64,000 nt of DNA from BOG-938 sp048498155 (lineage in GTDB: Bacteria > Pseudomonadota > Alphaproteobacteria > Caulobacterales > Caulobacteraceae). The stretch spans positions 7,600 through 71,599 of the forward strand of contig JBEHYN010000008.1 of NCBI GenBank assembly GCA_048498155.1. The letters are read 5' to 3'. Position 1 is the stretch's first letter. Each line of letters begins with the position of its first letter. The notes beneath the pieces were generated by a model. That model searched no databases. It was given only the letters and a program-made list of their open reading frames with translations, and was not told the DNA's origin. A program made the translations under genes and the position numbers. Positions 26,422-35,813 of the stretch are shown piece after piece.

Positions 26422-27056
26422 TCCAGAAAATCCCCGAGCAGCCTCAGGCCCCGGCCTTGGGACTTTTCAGGGTGGAATTGAACCCCCGCCACATTGTCCC
26501 GGGCGACCGCGGCCACCACCGGGCCGCCATGGTCGGTCCAGGCGATGACATCGGCCGGATCGGCCGCGTACATGGCGTAGGAATGGGTGAAGTACATGTG
26601 CGCGCCTTCAGCGCTGTCACCGCCTAGAACCGGGTGAGCGCGCTGAACCTGTAGGGCGTTCCAGCCCATGTGCGGCACCTTCAGGGCGTGATCGGTCGGT
26701 TGCAGCCGACGCACTTCGCCGGGAATCCAGTCCAGACCAGGGGTTTCGCCGAACTCTAGGCCGCGCGTGGCGAGGAGCTGCAGGCCGACGCACACGCCCA
26801 GGAACGGCGCGCCGCGGCCCTTGACCGCCTCGGTCATGGCCTCCACCAGCCCCGAATGACCGTGCAACAGGCTCCAGCAGGCGGCAAAAGCGCCCACGCC
26901 CGGCAATACCAGCCGGTCGGCGCTCGCAACGCGGTCGGGATCATGGGTCACGTCCACCCGCCAGTCGCCGCCGGACCGACGCGCGGCCTCAACCAGCGCC
27001 TTTTCAGCCGAGCGCAGGTTGCCTGAGCCGTAATCGATCAGTGCGACGGTGGACAT
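26409..27056 (-). CDS. hisH: Imidazole glycerol phosphate synthase glutaminase subunit
   Basis: Class I glutamine amidotransferase that supplies ammonia to HisF. The 215-aa protein has GSGNLRSAEKAL near the start, the nucleophile elbow GVCVGLQLL, and the catalytic His/Glu in VQFHPEKSQ. It overlaps hisA and lies 6 bp after hisB. Confidence 0.97.
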   Translation of the reverse strand: MSTVALIDYGSGNLRSAEKALVEAARRSGGDWRVDVTHDPDRVASADRLVLPGVGAFAACWSLLHGHSGLVEAMTEAVKGRGAPFLGVCVGLQLLATRGLEFGETPGLDWIPGEVRRLQPTDHALKVPHMGWNALQVQRAHPVLGGDSAEGAHMYFTHSYAMYAADPADVIAWTDHGGPVVAAVARDNVAGVQFHPEKSQGRGLRLLGDFLEWRP

Positions 27057-27062
27057 GGCGGA

Positions 27063-27656
27063 TCAGAGCACGCCCTTGGTCGAGGGCGCGGCGCCTTGGG
27101 TCTTGGGGTCCAGCTCCACCGCCTCGCGCAGGGCGCGGGCGAGGGCCTTGAAGCCGCTTTCGGCGATGTGGTGGCTGTTGTCGCCGTAGAGGGTCTCAAG
27201 GTGCAGGCATACCCCGCCGTGCATGGCGAAGGCCTGGTGGAACTCCTTGAACAGCTCAGTGTCCATGTCCCCGACCTTGGGCCGGTGGAATTTCACGTTC
27301 CAGATCAGATAGGGCCGGTTGGACAGATCCAGGGCGCAGCGCGTCAGGGTCTCATCCATGGGGATATAGGCGCTGGCGAACCGACGCACCCCCTTGAAGC
27401 CGTCCGCCGCCTGCTTAAAGGCCTGGCCGATGACGATGCCGGTGTCTTCCACCGTGTGGTGCATGTCGATGTGCAGGTCGCCCTCGGTCTTCACCGTCAG
27501 GTCAAAACCGCCGTGCCGCCCGAAGGACTCCAGCATGTGGTCGAAGAAGCCGACGCCGGTGCTGATATCGGTTTTGCCGGTTCCGTCCAGGTCGATCCGC
27601 ACGCGAATGCGGGTTTCCTTGGTCTCGCGGATGACTTCTGCGGTGCGGTTGGCCAT
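27063..27656 (-). CDS. hisB: Imidazoleglycerol-phosphate dehydratase
   Basis: Mn-dependent dehydratase of the histidine pathway. The 197-aa length is that of the monofunctional enzyme. Metal-binding signatures GVGFFDHMLESFGRH, DLHIDMHHTVEDTGI and the later GDNSHHIAES are complete. It lies 9 bp downstream of the PfkB kinase gene, so hisB-H-A-F-E probably share that gene's promoter. Confidence 0.97.
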   Translation of the reverse strand: MANRTAEVIRETKETRIRVRIDLDGTGKTDISTGVGFFDHMLESFGRHGGFDLTVKTEGDLHIDMHHTVEDTGIVIGQAFKQAADGFKGVRRFASAYIPMDETLTRCALDLSNRPYLIWNVKFHRPKVGDMDTELFKEFHQAFAMHGGVCLHLETLYGDNSHHIAESGFKALARALREAVELDPKTQGAAPSTKGVL

Positions 27657-27665
27657 GACGCCCCT

Positions 27666-28655
27666 CTATAACCCGGCCTTGAGCGCCAAATCCTTAAGGG
27701 AGACTTGGGGCCGGGGGCCATAGTGGGAAATCACCTCGGCGGCGGCCAGAGAGCCCAGCCGTCCGCAGATGGCCAAGGGCCGGCCCGTCGCCAAGCCAAG
27801 GAGAAACCCTGCCGCGTATTGGTCGCCTGCGCCGGTGGTGTCCACGACTTTTTCGACCGGCGCCGGGTCCACGCTCAGAATCTCATCTCCCGCCAGCACC
27901 ACCGAGCCCTTTTCGCCCCGGGTGATCGCGGCCAGCCTGGCTCGGCCGCGCAGGGCGCGGGCGGCGGCGTCGAAGTCATCGGTCTGGAACAAGGATGTCA
28001 GCTCGGATTCATTGGCCAACAGCACATCCACCTCGCTGTCGATGAAGCCCAGCAGGGCCTCGCGGTGACGGTCGACCACGAATGCGTCCGACAGAGACAG
28101 GGCGATCAGCCGGCCCGAGGCCCGCGCCAAGCCCGCCGCCTTGGCGAAAGCGCGCCGCGCCTGGGGCGGATCGAACAGATAGCCCTCCAGATAGGTGATC
28201 TTAGCCCCCTCGATCAGAGCCATGTCCACATCGTCAGGCGTCAGATGCACCGAGGCGCCCAGGAAGGTCGCCATGGTGCGCTGGCCGTCGGGGGTGACAT
28301 TGATCAGGCAGCGGGCCGTCGCTGCGCCGGAAGCCAGAGGCGGGGTGTCATAGGTCACGCCGATGGCCCCGATGTCGTGGGCGAACACTTGGCCCAGGCT
28401 GTCTGCCGCCACCTTGCCGACATAGGCCGCCCGCCCGCCCAGGCTGGCCACGCCCGCCATGGAATTGGCGGCCGAACCGCCCGAAGCCTCAATGCCCGCG
28501 GCCATGCGGCCGTAAAGCTGCTCGGCCCGCGCCTCGTCGATCAACATCATGCCGCCCTTGGGCAGACCCTCGTCGGCCAGGAAGTCGTCGCTGGATGGCG
28601 CGATAACATCGACAATGGCGTTGCCGATGGCGGCGACGTCGTAAAGCTCAGGCAT
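27666..28655 (-). CDS. PfkB-family (adenosine/ribo-) kinase
   Basis: Sugar or nucleoside kinase of 329 aa. It has the N-terminal GNAIVDVIA, the first PfkB signature region GGSAANSMAGVASLGG and the second, DTTGAGDQYAAGF, with the catalytic Asp. Alphaproteobacterial proteins of this type are usually annotated as adenosine kinase. It heads the hisBHAFE transcription unit (9-bp gap); a link to purine/histidine recycling is an inference from that position. Confidence 0.88.
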   Translation of the reverse strand: MPELYDVAAIGNAIVDVIAPSSDDFLADEGLPKGGMMLIDEARAEQLYGRMAAGIEASGGSAANSMAGVASLGGRAAYVGKVAADSLGQVFAHDIGAIGVTYDTPPLASGAATARCLINVTPDGQRTMATFLGASVHLTPDDVDMALIEGAKITYLEGYLFDPPQARRAFAKAAGLARASGRLIALSLSDAFVVDRHREALLGFIDSEVDVLLANESELTSLFQTDDFDAAARALRGRARLAAITRGEKGSVVLAGDEILSVDPAPVEKVVDTTGAGDQYAAGFLLGLATGRPLAICGRLGSLAAAEVISHYGPRPQVSLKDLALKAGL

Positions 28656-28825
28656 GGGGCGTCCGCAGGGCTAGAGGTCGCGCGGGGTATAGACCGGTTG
28701 GGCCCGGAGGTCAGCCCGTCATGCGCGGACAGTCTGCGCGAGGGGTGGCCAAGATCCGCGGAGCGGCGCCATAGTCCACCGGCCCAAATGCCGTCTAGTC
28801 GGCGAGGGAAACGGGAGGCGTGTGC

Positions 28826-29845
28826 ATGGTGCGGGCACGAGCTTGGATTCTTGCTGTCGGACTGGCGGCGGCGCTGGTCGGCGGAGCCAACGGCCTTGCG
28901 GACCTGCCGCCCGGCGGCGTTCGCACAGAGGTTCCGATCCGCGAAGTCGACCTGTCGAGCGGGACGCGCCGCTACACTATTCCGATCACCGTGGGCGCGA
29001 CCGCCATCAAGGCGGGGCTGGACTCCGGTTCGACCGGCTTGCGGGTGCTGCCCAACGTGCTGGCGGCGGCCGATGCGGCGACGGACGGTGGGGAGGTTAC
29101 CTACAGCTACGACTCGGGCGTCAAGCTCGACGGGATTATCGGTCATGGCGCGATATCAATCGGTGAGCTGTCTGGCCGATCACCGTTGCAATTGGTCCAT
29201 TTCGTGGGCTGCGTGGCGGCAAAGCCCAATTGCCCGGCGCTCCGTGTGCCTTTGGCGCAGTACGGCATTCAGGGAGACGGCCTGCCTGGCGAAGGATTCA
29301 AGGCCATCATCGGCGTGAACATGAGCGACGACGCCGCGCCCAATCCATTGGAGCGGATCGGCGCCAAGCGGTGGATCATTGAGCTGCCCCGGCCAGGGCG
29401 GCCCGCTGAAGGCCGGTTGATCCTCAACCCGACCGAGGCGGAGACCTCCGGCTATATGATGGTCCAACTCGACCCGAGCTTCAGCGGCCAGCATGGCGGG
29501 CTGCACGACGCGGCGCCGGGCTGCCTTCTGAATCTCCAGACCAAGCAGCGCATTTGTGGTCCGACCCTGATGGACACCGGAGCGCCGGGCATCAATCTGG
29601 TCGGCCCTTCGCGTCAGACGATCTGGCCCAACGAGACGCCGGCCCAGATCGTTTTCAGCGACGGCAAGAGGGTTCTCGGTTCCGACTTCGTTGTGGGCCA
29701 TCGCGAACAGGCCTCGCACTTCGCTTCTGAGGCCCGGCCCCAAGCGCGCAGCCCACGCCTTTTCGTGGGCATCATGCCCTACTTCGCCTTCTCGGTGCTC
29801 TATGACCCCGGCCAGGGCATGATCGGACTGAAGCCGCGCGGCTAG
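28826..29845 (+). CDS. Exported pepsin-like aspartic protease homologue
   Basis: Protein of 339 aa with a signal peptide (about residues 1-25) and two catalytic-type Asp motifs in bilobal arrangement: LDSGSTG (Asp66) and MDTGAPG (Asp250), about 184 residues apart as in pepsins. A central segment (FKAIIGVNM) resembles the pepsin DGILGLG element. It has several Cys residues. Pepsin-like proteins are known but uncommon in bacteria; this one would act in the periplasm or outside. Proteolytic activity is inferred from the motifs only. It stands alone between the kinase/his operon (divergent) and nth (convergent). Confidence 0.7.
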   Translation: MVRARAWILAVGLAAALVGGANGLADLPPGGVRTEVPIREVDLSSGTRRYTIPITVGATAIKAGLDSGSTGLRVLPNVLAAADAATDGGEVTYSYDSGVKLDGIIGHGAISIGELSGRSPLQLVHFVGCVAAKPNCPALRVPLAQYGIQGDGLPGEGFKAIIGVNMSDDAAPNPLERIGAKRWIIELPRPGRPAEGRLILNPTEAETSGYMMVQLDPSFSGQHGGLHDAAPGCLLNLQTKQRICGPTLMDTGAPGINLVGPSRQTIWPNETPAQIVFSDGKRVLGSDFVVGHREQASHFASEARPQARSPRLFVGIMPYFAFSVLYDPGQGMIGLKPRG

Positions 29846-29849
29846 TCCC

Positions 29850-30515
29850 TCATACTCCGATATAAAGCTCCCGGCTGGGGCATAGGTCGTTGATCGTGCA
29901 GGCTTCGCAGCGGGGCTGGCGGGCTACGCAGACATAGCGGCCGTGCAGGATCAGCCAGTGGTGGGCGCGGGTCAGGTAGGGCTGGGGCACAACGGCCATG
30001 AGCTGCGCCTCGACCTTGTCGGGGGTGGAGCCGTCGGCGATGTGCAGGCGGTGGGCCACGCGGAACACGTGGGTGTCCACGGCGATGGCCGGTTCAATGT
30101 CCAGCTCATTGAGCACCACGCTGGCGGTCTTGCGCCCCACGCCAGGCAGGGCCTGGAGCGCCTGCCGGTCCAGGGGAACCTGACCCTGGTGCTGTTCCAG
30201 CAAGATGCGCGAGAGGGCGACCACGTTCTTGGCCTTGGTGCGGTAAAGGCCGATGGACTGGATGTAGGGCGTCAGGCCCTCGACCCCCAGCGCCGCCATC
30301 TTGGCCGGGGTGTCGGCGACCTTGAACAGGCGTTCGGTCGCCTTGTTGACCGACTTGTCCGTGGCCTGGGCCGACAGGGCGACGGCCACCACCAGGGTGA
30401 AGGGGCCGGAATAGTTCAGCTCGGTCTTGGGATGGTCTGTCGCTGCGGCGAACCGATCAAAGATCGCCTGAACGCGGGCGGCTTCGGCTTTAGCGGAGGG
30501 TTTGATTGCGGGCAT
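29850..30515 (-). CDS. nth: Endonuclease III (DNA glycosylase/AP lyase)
   Basis: Base-excision repair enzyme for oxidised pyrimidines. The 221-aa protein has the helix-hairpin-helix LPGVGRKTASVVL with the catalytic Lys, the catalytic Asp in AVDTHVFRVA, and the 4Fe-4S ligand spacing C-x6-C-x2-C-x5-C at the end (CVARQPRCEACTINDLC). It is divergent from oxyR, and an antioxidant-repair pairing is plausible. Confidence 0.97.
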   Translation of the reverse strand: MPAIKPSAKAEAARVQAIFDRFAAATDHPKTELNYSGPFTLVVAVALSAQATDKSVNKATERLFKVADTPAKMAALGVEGLTPYIQSIGLYRTKAKNVVALSRILLEQHQGQVPLDRQALQALPGVGRKTASVVLNELDIEPAIAVDTHVFRVAHRLHIADGSTPDKVEAQLMAVVPQPYLTRAHHWLILHGRYVCVARQPRCEACTINDLCPSRELYIGV

Positions 30516-30592
30516 GACCCATTAGAACCCTTCCGGTGCGAAGGGGGAAGGCGGCGTCCACCAAAATCAAATCGATAGGCTTTGCGCTTCCG

Positions 30593-30607
30593 ATAGGCCG
30601 CGCCTAT
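30593..30607. promoter_or_regulatory. OxyR-type operator upstream of oxyR
   Basis: ATAG-GCCGCGC-CTAT exactly fits ATAG-N7-CTAT, the dimer half of the extended OxyR site. It ends 9 bp before the oxyR ATG. An upstream ATAG at 30575 is not in the spacing for the second dimer. The position suggests autorepression. Confidence 0.6.
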
Positions 30608-30616
30608 ATCCGACCC

Positions 30617-31528
30617 ATGCTCCCCACCCTGCGCCAACTTCAATACCTCAAGCTCCTGGCCGAGCACGGATCGTTCAGCCGGGCGGCCGAAGCGGCCTAT
30701 GTCACGCAGCCGACCCTGTCGGCGGGGATCCACGAGCTGGAGCGGATATTGGGCGCGCCGGTCGTGGACCGGGCGCGCTCCGGCGTGATCCTCACCGCCG
30801 TGGGCGAAGAAGCCGTGCGCCGCGCCGCCGATATCCTGGCCCGCGCTGAGGACATGGTGCAGGCGGCCAAGAGCGCGGGCCAAGCCCTGACCGGGCGCTT
30901 TCGCCTGGGGGTCATCCCGACCATCGCGCCCTTTCTGTTGCCCAAAGCCCTGCCGCTGCTGCGTGAGCGCTTTCCCCGCTTGAAGCTGTTCCTGCGCGAG
31001 GACTTGACGCACCGCCTGATTGAATTGCTCAAGGCGGGCTCTCTGGATGCGGCCCTGATCGCCCTACCCTACGACGTGGCGGGCCTGGACTATGAGCTGG
31101 TGGGCGAGGACGAACTTTTGGCCATGGCCCCGGCCAATCACCCCATGAGCGGCCAAGCCGCCGCGACGGTCTCCATGCTGCAAGAGGGCCTGATCTTGCT
31201 GGAGGACGGCCATTGTCTGCGTGATCAGGCGCTTGAGGTGTGCGGCCTGACCCCGCCCAAGGCCTCGTCCGAGGAAAGCCTGTTCGCGGCCACCTCGTTG
31301 CACACCCTGGTGCAGATGGTGGGCTCAGGCCTAGGCGTCTCCCTGCTGCCGGCTATGGCGCTGGAGGCCGGACTGGCCGACTCCGCCCCGGTGACGGTGC
31401 GTCCCATGGCCGTCGGCCATCCCAGTCGCCGCATCGTGGTGGCTTGGCGCGCCGGCTCCAGCCGCGATATCGAGGGCCGGCTTTTGGCGCAAACCCTGAG
31501 GGGCGACGCCCAAAGGACTGCGGCGTGA
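30617..31528 (+). CDS. oxyR: Hydrogen-peroxide sensor OxyR (LysR family)
   Basis: LysR-type regulator of 303 aa. The N-terminal winged HTH reads LRQLQYLKLLAEHGSFSRAAEAAYVTQPTLS. The regulatory domain keeps both redox cysteines, Cys200 (EDGHCLRDQ) and Cys209, matching E. coli Cys199 and Cys208. The ATG at 30617 is the family start; the in-frame extension to 30536 runs through the promoter. An OxyR-type site sits just upstream, and a second one precedes ahpC at 54.1 kb. The stop overlaps the rsmB GTG. Confidence 0.92.
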   Translation: MLPTLRQLQYLKLLAEHGSFSRAAEAAYVTQPTLSAGIHELERILGAPVVDRARSGVILTAVGEEAVRRAADILARAEDMVQAAKSAGQALTGRFRLGVIPTIAPFLLPKALPLLRERFPRLKLFLREDLTHRLIELLKAGSLDAALIALPYDVAGLDYELVGEDELLAMAPANHPMSGQAAATVSMLQEGLILLEDGHCLRDQALEVCGLTPPKASSEESLFAATSLHTLVQMVGSGLGVSLLPAMALEAGLADSAPVTVRPMAVGHPSRRIVVAWRAGSSRDIEGRLLAQTLRGDAQRTAA

Positions 31529-32814
31529 GTACCGACCTGATCGACTCAGCCGGCCTGCCCTCGCGGGCGGCCGCTCTGGAGGTGCTTCTGGCAGCCCTGG
31601 ATCATCGCGGCGGCCTGGACGAGGCCCTGGTCCGGCCGCCGTTCAGTCGGCTGGAGCCACGCGGGCGAGCATTTGCCCGCGCTCTGGTCATGCTGACCCT
31701 GCGACGGCTGGGTCAGATCGATCAGGCCCTGGAAACCAAATTGAAAAAGCCGCCGCCGGACGCGGTGCTGGGCCTTTTGCGTTTGGGCGCCGCCCAGCTG
31801 TTCTTCATGGACGTCCCCGATTTCGCGGTGGTCAACACCAGCGTCGAGCTGATCAGCGCGCGCAAGGATGGGCGTCAGTTCAAGGGCTTGGTCAACGCGG
31901 TCCTGCGGGGTTTAGCCCGCGACGGCGCCCCGGCTCTGGAGGTTGGGCGCCTGGCGCCGGACTGGCTGATGGCCCGCTGGCGCGCCGCCTATGGCCAGGA
32001 CAGCGCCCTGCGTATCGCCGCCGCCATCGCTGACGAGCCGCTGAGCGACCTGACCCTGCGCGAGACGGCCGATGCGGCCGGCTTGGCCGAGGCGCTGAAC
32101 GGCCGGATCTTGCCCGGCGGCAGCCTGCGCGCTGGGTTGAAAGGCGACCTGGCGGAGTGGCCGGGCTTCGCCGAAGGGCAATGGTGGGTGCAGGACCTCT
32201 CCGCAGCCATCCCCGCGCGCCTGCTTCATGTCCAGCCGGAGCAAACCGCGCTCGATATGTGCGCCGCACCCGGCGGCAAGACCCTGCAGTTGGCCGCCGC
32301 CGGCGCCCTGGTCACGGCCCTGGACCGTTCGCCCCAACGGCAGGCCCGGATCATCCAGAACCTGCAAAGGATCGGCCTAACCGCGGAATTGGTCACCGCC
32401 GACGCCGCCGTTTGGGCGGACGAGCGCCTATTCGACGCCGTGCTGCTGGATGCGCCCTGCACGGCCACCGGCGCCTTCCGCCGCCAGCCGGACGTGCTGT
32501 GGGCCGCCAAGCCCAGCGAAATCCCAAAGCTGGCGCAGGTTCAGGCGCGGCTGCTGGATTCGGCAACCCGGCGGGTGAAGCCTGGCGGGCGACTGGTGTA
32601 CAGCGTCTGCTCCATCGAGCCGGAAGAGGGCGAAGGTCAGGTCCAGCCCTTCCTCAAACGCCATCCGGACTTTCGCCTGGAGCCCATCTCGCCCGGCGAA
32701 GGCGGGGCGCCGGAAGCCAGTGTCACCGCCGATGGCCTGCTTCGGATTCTACCATTCCATGCGGAGGGCGGCGCGGACGGGTTTTTCGTCGCCCGTTTCA
32801 TCCGCCAAACCTAA
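31525..32814 (+). CDS. rsmB: 16S rRNA (cytosine967-C5)-methyltransferase
   Basis: SAM-dependent m5C methyltransferase of 429 aa. An N-terminal NusB-like domain (residues 1-130) precedes the catalytic domain with SAM loop DMCAAPGGKTLQL, the catalytic Cys motif DAPCTATG and YSVCSIEPEEGE. I place the start at GTG 31525, overlapping the oxyR stop as GTGA; the frame is open far upstream but that part is the oxyR gene in another frame. Confidence 0.92.
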   Translation: MSTDLIDSAGLPSRAAALEVLLAALDHRGGLDEALVRPPFSRLEPRGRAFARALVMLTLRRLGQIDQALETKLKKPPPDAVLGLLRLGAAQLFFMDVPDFAVVNTSVELISARKDGRQFKGLVNAVLRGLARDGAPALEVGRLAPDWLMARWRAAYGQDSALRIAAAIADEPLSDLTLRETADAAGLAEALNGRILPGGSLRAGLKGDLAEWPGFAEGQWWVQDLSAAIPARLLHVQPEQTALDMCAAPGGKTLQLAAAGALVTALDRSPQRQARIIQNLQRIGLTAELVTADAAVWADERLFDAVLLDAPCTATGAFRRQPDVLWAAKPSEIPKLAQVQARLLDSATRRVKPGGRLVYSVCSIEPEEGEGQVQPFLKRHPDFRLEPISPGEGGAPEASVTADGLLRILPFHAEGGADGFFVARFIRQT

Positions 32815-32856
32815 GGCGCGCTCGCAAAAAGCCGCGAAGCAAACTATCTAATCCGC

Positions 32857-35694
32857 ATGCCTCCCGCACGTCTGCGCCCGACCCGTCTGGAATACGTCGT
32901 CGATGGCGAGCGACTGCGTTCGCAGCTGACCGCGGCGGCGCTGGACGCCCTGGGCGATCCGGCCGAACAGCGCCGCCGGGCGCTGGATGTGCTGCGCGCG
33001 GCCCTGTTTCGCGGGCGCATGATCGCCAAGGAGCGGCTGGAGGGCGGGGCCGGTGGGATCGAGACCGCGACGCTGCTGTCCGGCGTGACCGATCAGGTCA
33101 TCTGCGCCCTGTACGACTTCACCACGGTCCACGTTTTCCGCGCCCGCAATCCGACCGAGGGCGAGCGGATGGCCCTGATGGCGGTGGGCGGCTACGGACG
33201 GGGGGCATTGGCGCCCTATTCCGACATCGATCTGCTGTTCCTGCGGCCCTACAAGCCCACCGCCCACACCGAAAGCGTGATCGAATTCATGCTCTACGCC
33301 CTGTGGGACCTGGGCTTTAAGGTTGGCCACGCCTCGCGCACCATCGAAGAGTGCATGAAGCTGTCGCGCGAAGACTTTACGATCCGCACCTCGATCCTAG
33401 AGGCGCGCAGGCTGACGGGCGACGAGCACCTGGCCGAGGCGTTGCAGCGGCGGTTTCGCGAAGAAGTGGTCAAGGGCACGGCCGCCGAATTCGTTGCCGC
33501 TAAGCTGAAGGAGCGCGACGAACGGCACGCCCGCGCCGGCGCCTCGCGCTATCTGGTCGAGCCAAACGTCAAGGAAGGCAAGGGCGGCCTGCGCGATCTG
33601 CACACCCTGTTCTGGATCGCCCAATACACCCATCCGCCCAAGGACAAGAACGGCGAGCTGCGCAACGGCGTGGTGCAGCTGGACCTGTTCGACAAGCGCG
33701 AGGTGCGCCTGTTCATCCAGGCCTTCGATTTTTTATGGGCGGTGCGCTGCCATCTCCATTTCATCACCGGCCGCCCCGAAGAGCGGCTGAGCTTTGATCT
33801 GCAGCCCGAACTGGCCCGTCGCATGGGTTACGGCGACCGAGGCGACGCTCCGGCGGTGGAGCGCTTCATGCGGCGTTACTTCCTCATCGCCAAGGAGGTG
33901 GGCGCCTTGACCCGCGCCTTCAGCGCCAAGCTGGAGGCCGAGCAGTCCAAGATTGAGCCGCGAGGCCTCTCGCGCCTGCTGGGTCCGCGCCGCTCGTCGC
34001 GCAAGCCGCTGGATGCGCCAGGTTTTTTCGAGGATGGCGCGCGGCTGAATGTCGACGGCGTGCAGATCTTTCAACAGGACCCGATCAACCTGCTGCGCCT
34101 GTTCGTGATCGCCGACCGACGGGGCCTGGACCTGCATCCTGACGCCTTCACGGCGGTCACTCGGTCGCTGCATCTGATCACGCCCAAGGTGCGGCGCGAT
34201 CCCGCCGCCGCCGCCGCCTTCCTCGATGTGTTGGCCCGGGGCAAGCACACCTACAGCGTTCTGACCTTGATGAACGATTCCGGCCTGCTGGGCCGCTACA
34301 TCCCCGAATTCGGCCGCATCGTGGCCCAGATGCAGTTCAACATGTACCACTCTTACACGGTGGATGAGCACACCTTGCGGGCCGTGGGCGTCATGGCCGA
34401 CATCGCTGCTGGCCGCCTGATGGAGGACCACCCGCTGTCGGTGGCGACCTGGCCGCTGATCGCCGACAAGGAAGCCCTGTTCCTGGCCATGCTGCTGCAC
34501 GACACCGGCAAGGGCGGCGCGGGCGGCCAGGAAAAGGCCGGAGCCCGCTCGGCCCGCGCGGTGTGCGAGCGCATCGGGCTGGAGCATGAGCGGGTTGAGG
34601 CCATCGCCTGGTTGGTGGAGCATCACCTGGTGATGAGCGACTTCGCCCAGAAGCGCGACGTGGCCGACCCGCGCACGGTGGCCGCCTTCGCCCGGATCGT
34701 GGAAAACCCCGAACGCCTGCGCCAACTGCTGGTCCTGACCACCTCCGACATCCGCGCGGTGGGCCCGGGCGTGTGGAACGGCTGGAAGGGCCAGCTTCTG
34801 CGTGAACTGTTCCATTCCACCGAAGCCCTATTCAGGGGCGGGCGTGGGTCAGACCCCGCCGCTGCCTTCCGTCGCAGCCAGCGCCAGGCGGCGGGCGAGG
34901 CGCGCGAGAAGTTGATCGCTGCGGCGCCCGCCGCCTCCGCCTGGGCGCCCGCGATGGAGGACGCCTATTTCACCGGTTTTCCCTTGTCCGACCTCGTGCA
35001 GCACGCTGGACTGATCCAGCGCGGGGGCCAGGCGGGCGGCGCGGCCGCCTTCGCCCGTCTTCGCCCGGAATACAACGCCACCGAAGTAGCCGTGACCGCT
35101 AGGGACCGTCGCGGCCTGTTCGCCGACATGGCCTCGGCCCTGTCGGGACTGGGAGCCAATGTGGTGGCGGCCAAGGTCTACACCTCCAAGACCGGCCAGG
35201 CCCTGGACGTGTTCCATGTGCAGGACGCCACCGGCGCGCCCTTCGGCTGTGACAGCCCCCGCCTGATCGAACGCTTGACCATCGGCTTGGAGGCGGCCGG
35301 CCGGGGCGAGAGCCTGTCGCTGGAGCCCGCGCGCACCGCTGATCTGGGCCGGGCCGCCGCCTTTTCCATCGCGCCCACCGTGGCGATCGACAACGACACG
35401 GCGGAGGACGCCACCGTGGTGGAAGCCTCCGGACGCGACCGGCCAGGCTTACTGGCCGCCCTGGCGCGGACCCTGTCGGAGGCGGGCCTATCCATCCAAT
35501 CGGCCCATATCGATAACTACGGCGAACGGGCGGTGGACGCCTTTTACGTGCACGACGGTGCGGGCAAGCTGTCGGACGGGCGCAAGGTCAACGCCCTGAA
35601 GGGCGCCCTGCTTAAGGCCCTCAACGACGATGAAACCGCCCCCACCGGCGGGCGACCCCGCTTGGAACGGGCTAGGGCCAGCGTCGGGCGCTGA
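32857..35694 (+). CDS. glnD: [Protein-PII] uridylyltransferase / uridylyl-removing enzyme
   Basis: Nitrogen-status sensor that uridylylates PII proteins. The 945-aa protein has, in order, the nucleotidyltransferase motif GGYGRGALAPYSDIDLLF (about 111-128), the NT-associated helical domain, an HD domain (LLHDTGKGG near 547) for UMP removal, and two C-terminal ACT domains that bind glutamine. All catalytic motifs are intact. It follows rsmB by 42 bp. Confidence 0.97.
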   Translation: MPPARLRPTRLEYVVDGERLRSQLTAAALDALGDPAEQRRRALDVLRAALFRGRMIAKERLEGGAGGIETATLLSGVTDQVICALYDFTTVHVFRARNPTEGERMALMAVGGYGRGALAPYSDIDLLFLRPYKPTAHTESVIEFMLYALWDLGFKVGHASRTIEECMKLSREDFTIRTSILEARRLTGDEHLAEALQRRFREEVVKGTAAEFVAAKLKERDERHARAGASRYLVEPNVKEGKGGLRDLHTLFWIAQYTHPPKDKNGELRNGVVQLDLFDKREVRLFIQAFDFLWAVRCHLHFITGRPEERLSFDLQPELARRMGYGDRGDAPAVERFMRRYFLIAKEVGALTRAFSAKLEAEQSKIEPRGLSRLLGPRRSSRKPLDAPGFFEDGARLNVDGVQIFQQDPINLLRLFVIADRRGLDLHPDAFTAVTRSLHLITPKVRRDPAAAAAFLDVLARGKHTYSVLTLMNDSGLLGRYIPEFGRIVAQMQFNMYHSYTVDEHTLRAVGVMADIAAGRLMEDHPLSVATWPLIADKEALFLAMLLHDTGKGGAGGQEKAGARSARAVCERIGLEHERVEAIAWLVEHHLVMSDFAQKRDVADPRTVAAFARIVENPERLRQLLVLTTSDIRAVGPGVWNGWKGQLLRELFHSTEALFRGGRGSDPAAAFRRSQRQAAGEAREKLIAAAPAASAWAPAMEDAYFTGFPLSDLVQHAGLIQRGGQAGGAAAFARLRPEYNATEVAVTARDRRGLFADMASALSGLGANVVAAKVYTSKTGQALDVFHVQDATGAPFGCDSPRLIERLTIGLEAAGRGESLSLEPARTADLGRAAAFSIAPTVAIDNDTAEDATVVEASGRDRPGLLAALARTLSEAGLSIQSAHIDNYGERAVDAFYVHDGAGKLSDGRKVNALKGALLKALNDDETAPTGGRPRLERARASVGR

Positions 35695-35813
35695 AAACGC
35701 GCGCCTGAGCGCCTATTTCAGGGGCGTAAGGCAAGATTGCGCCGCCCAGCGCACGCACAGGCTTAACGGCCAGCCATTTTCGCGCCATGGTGGCCTCGCC
35801 TAGGGAGGCCCCG

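Noticed and set aside
27705..29318. 537-codon plus-strand frame across the PfkB kinase and into the pepsin-like gene.
   Set aside because: It runs antisense through one gene and in a second frame into another, and it has no recognisable domain.
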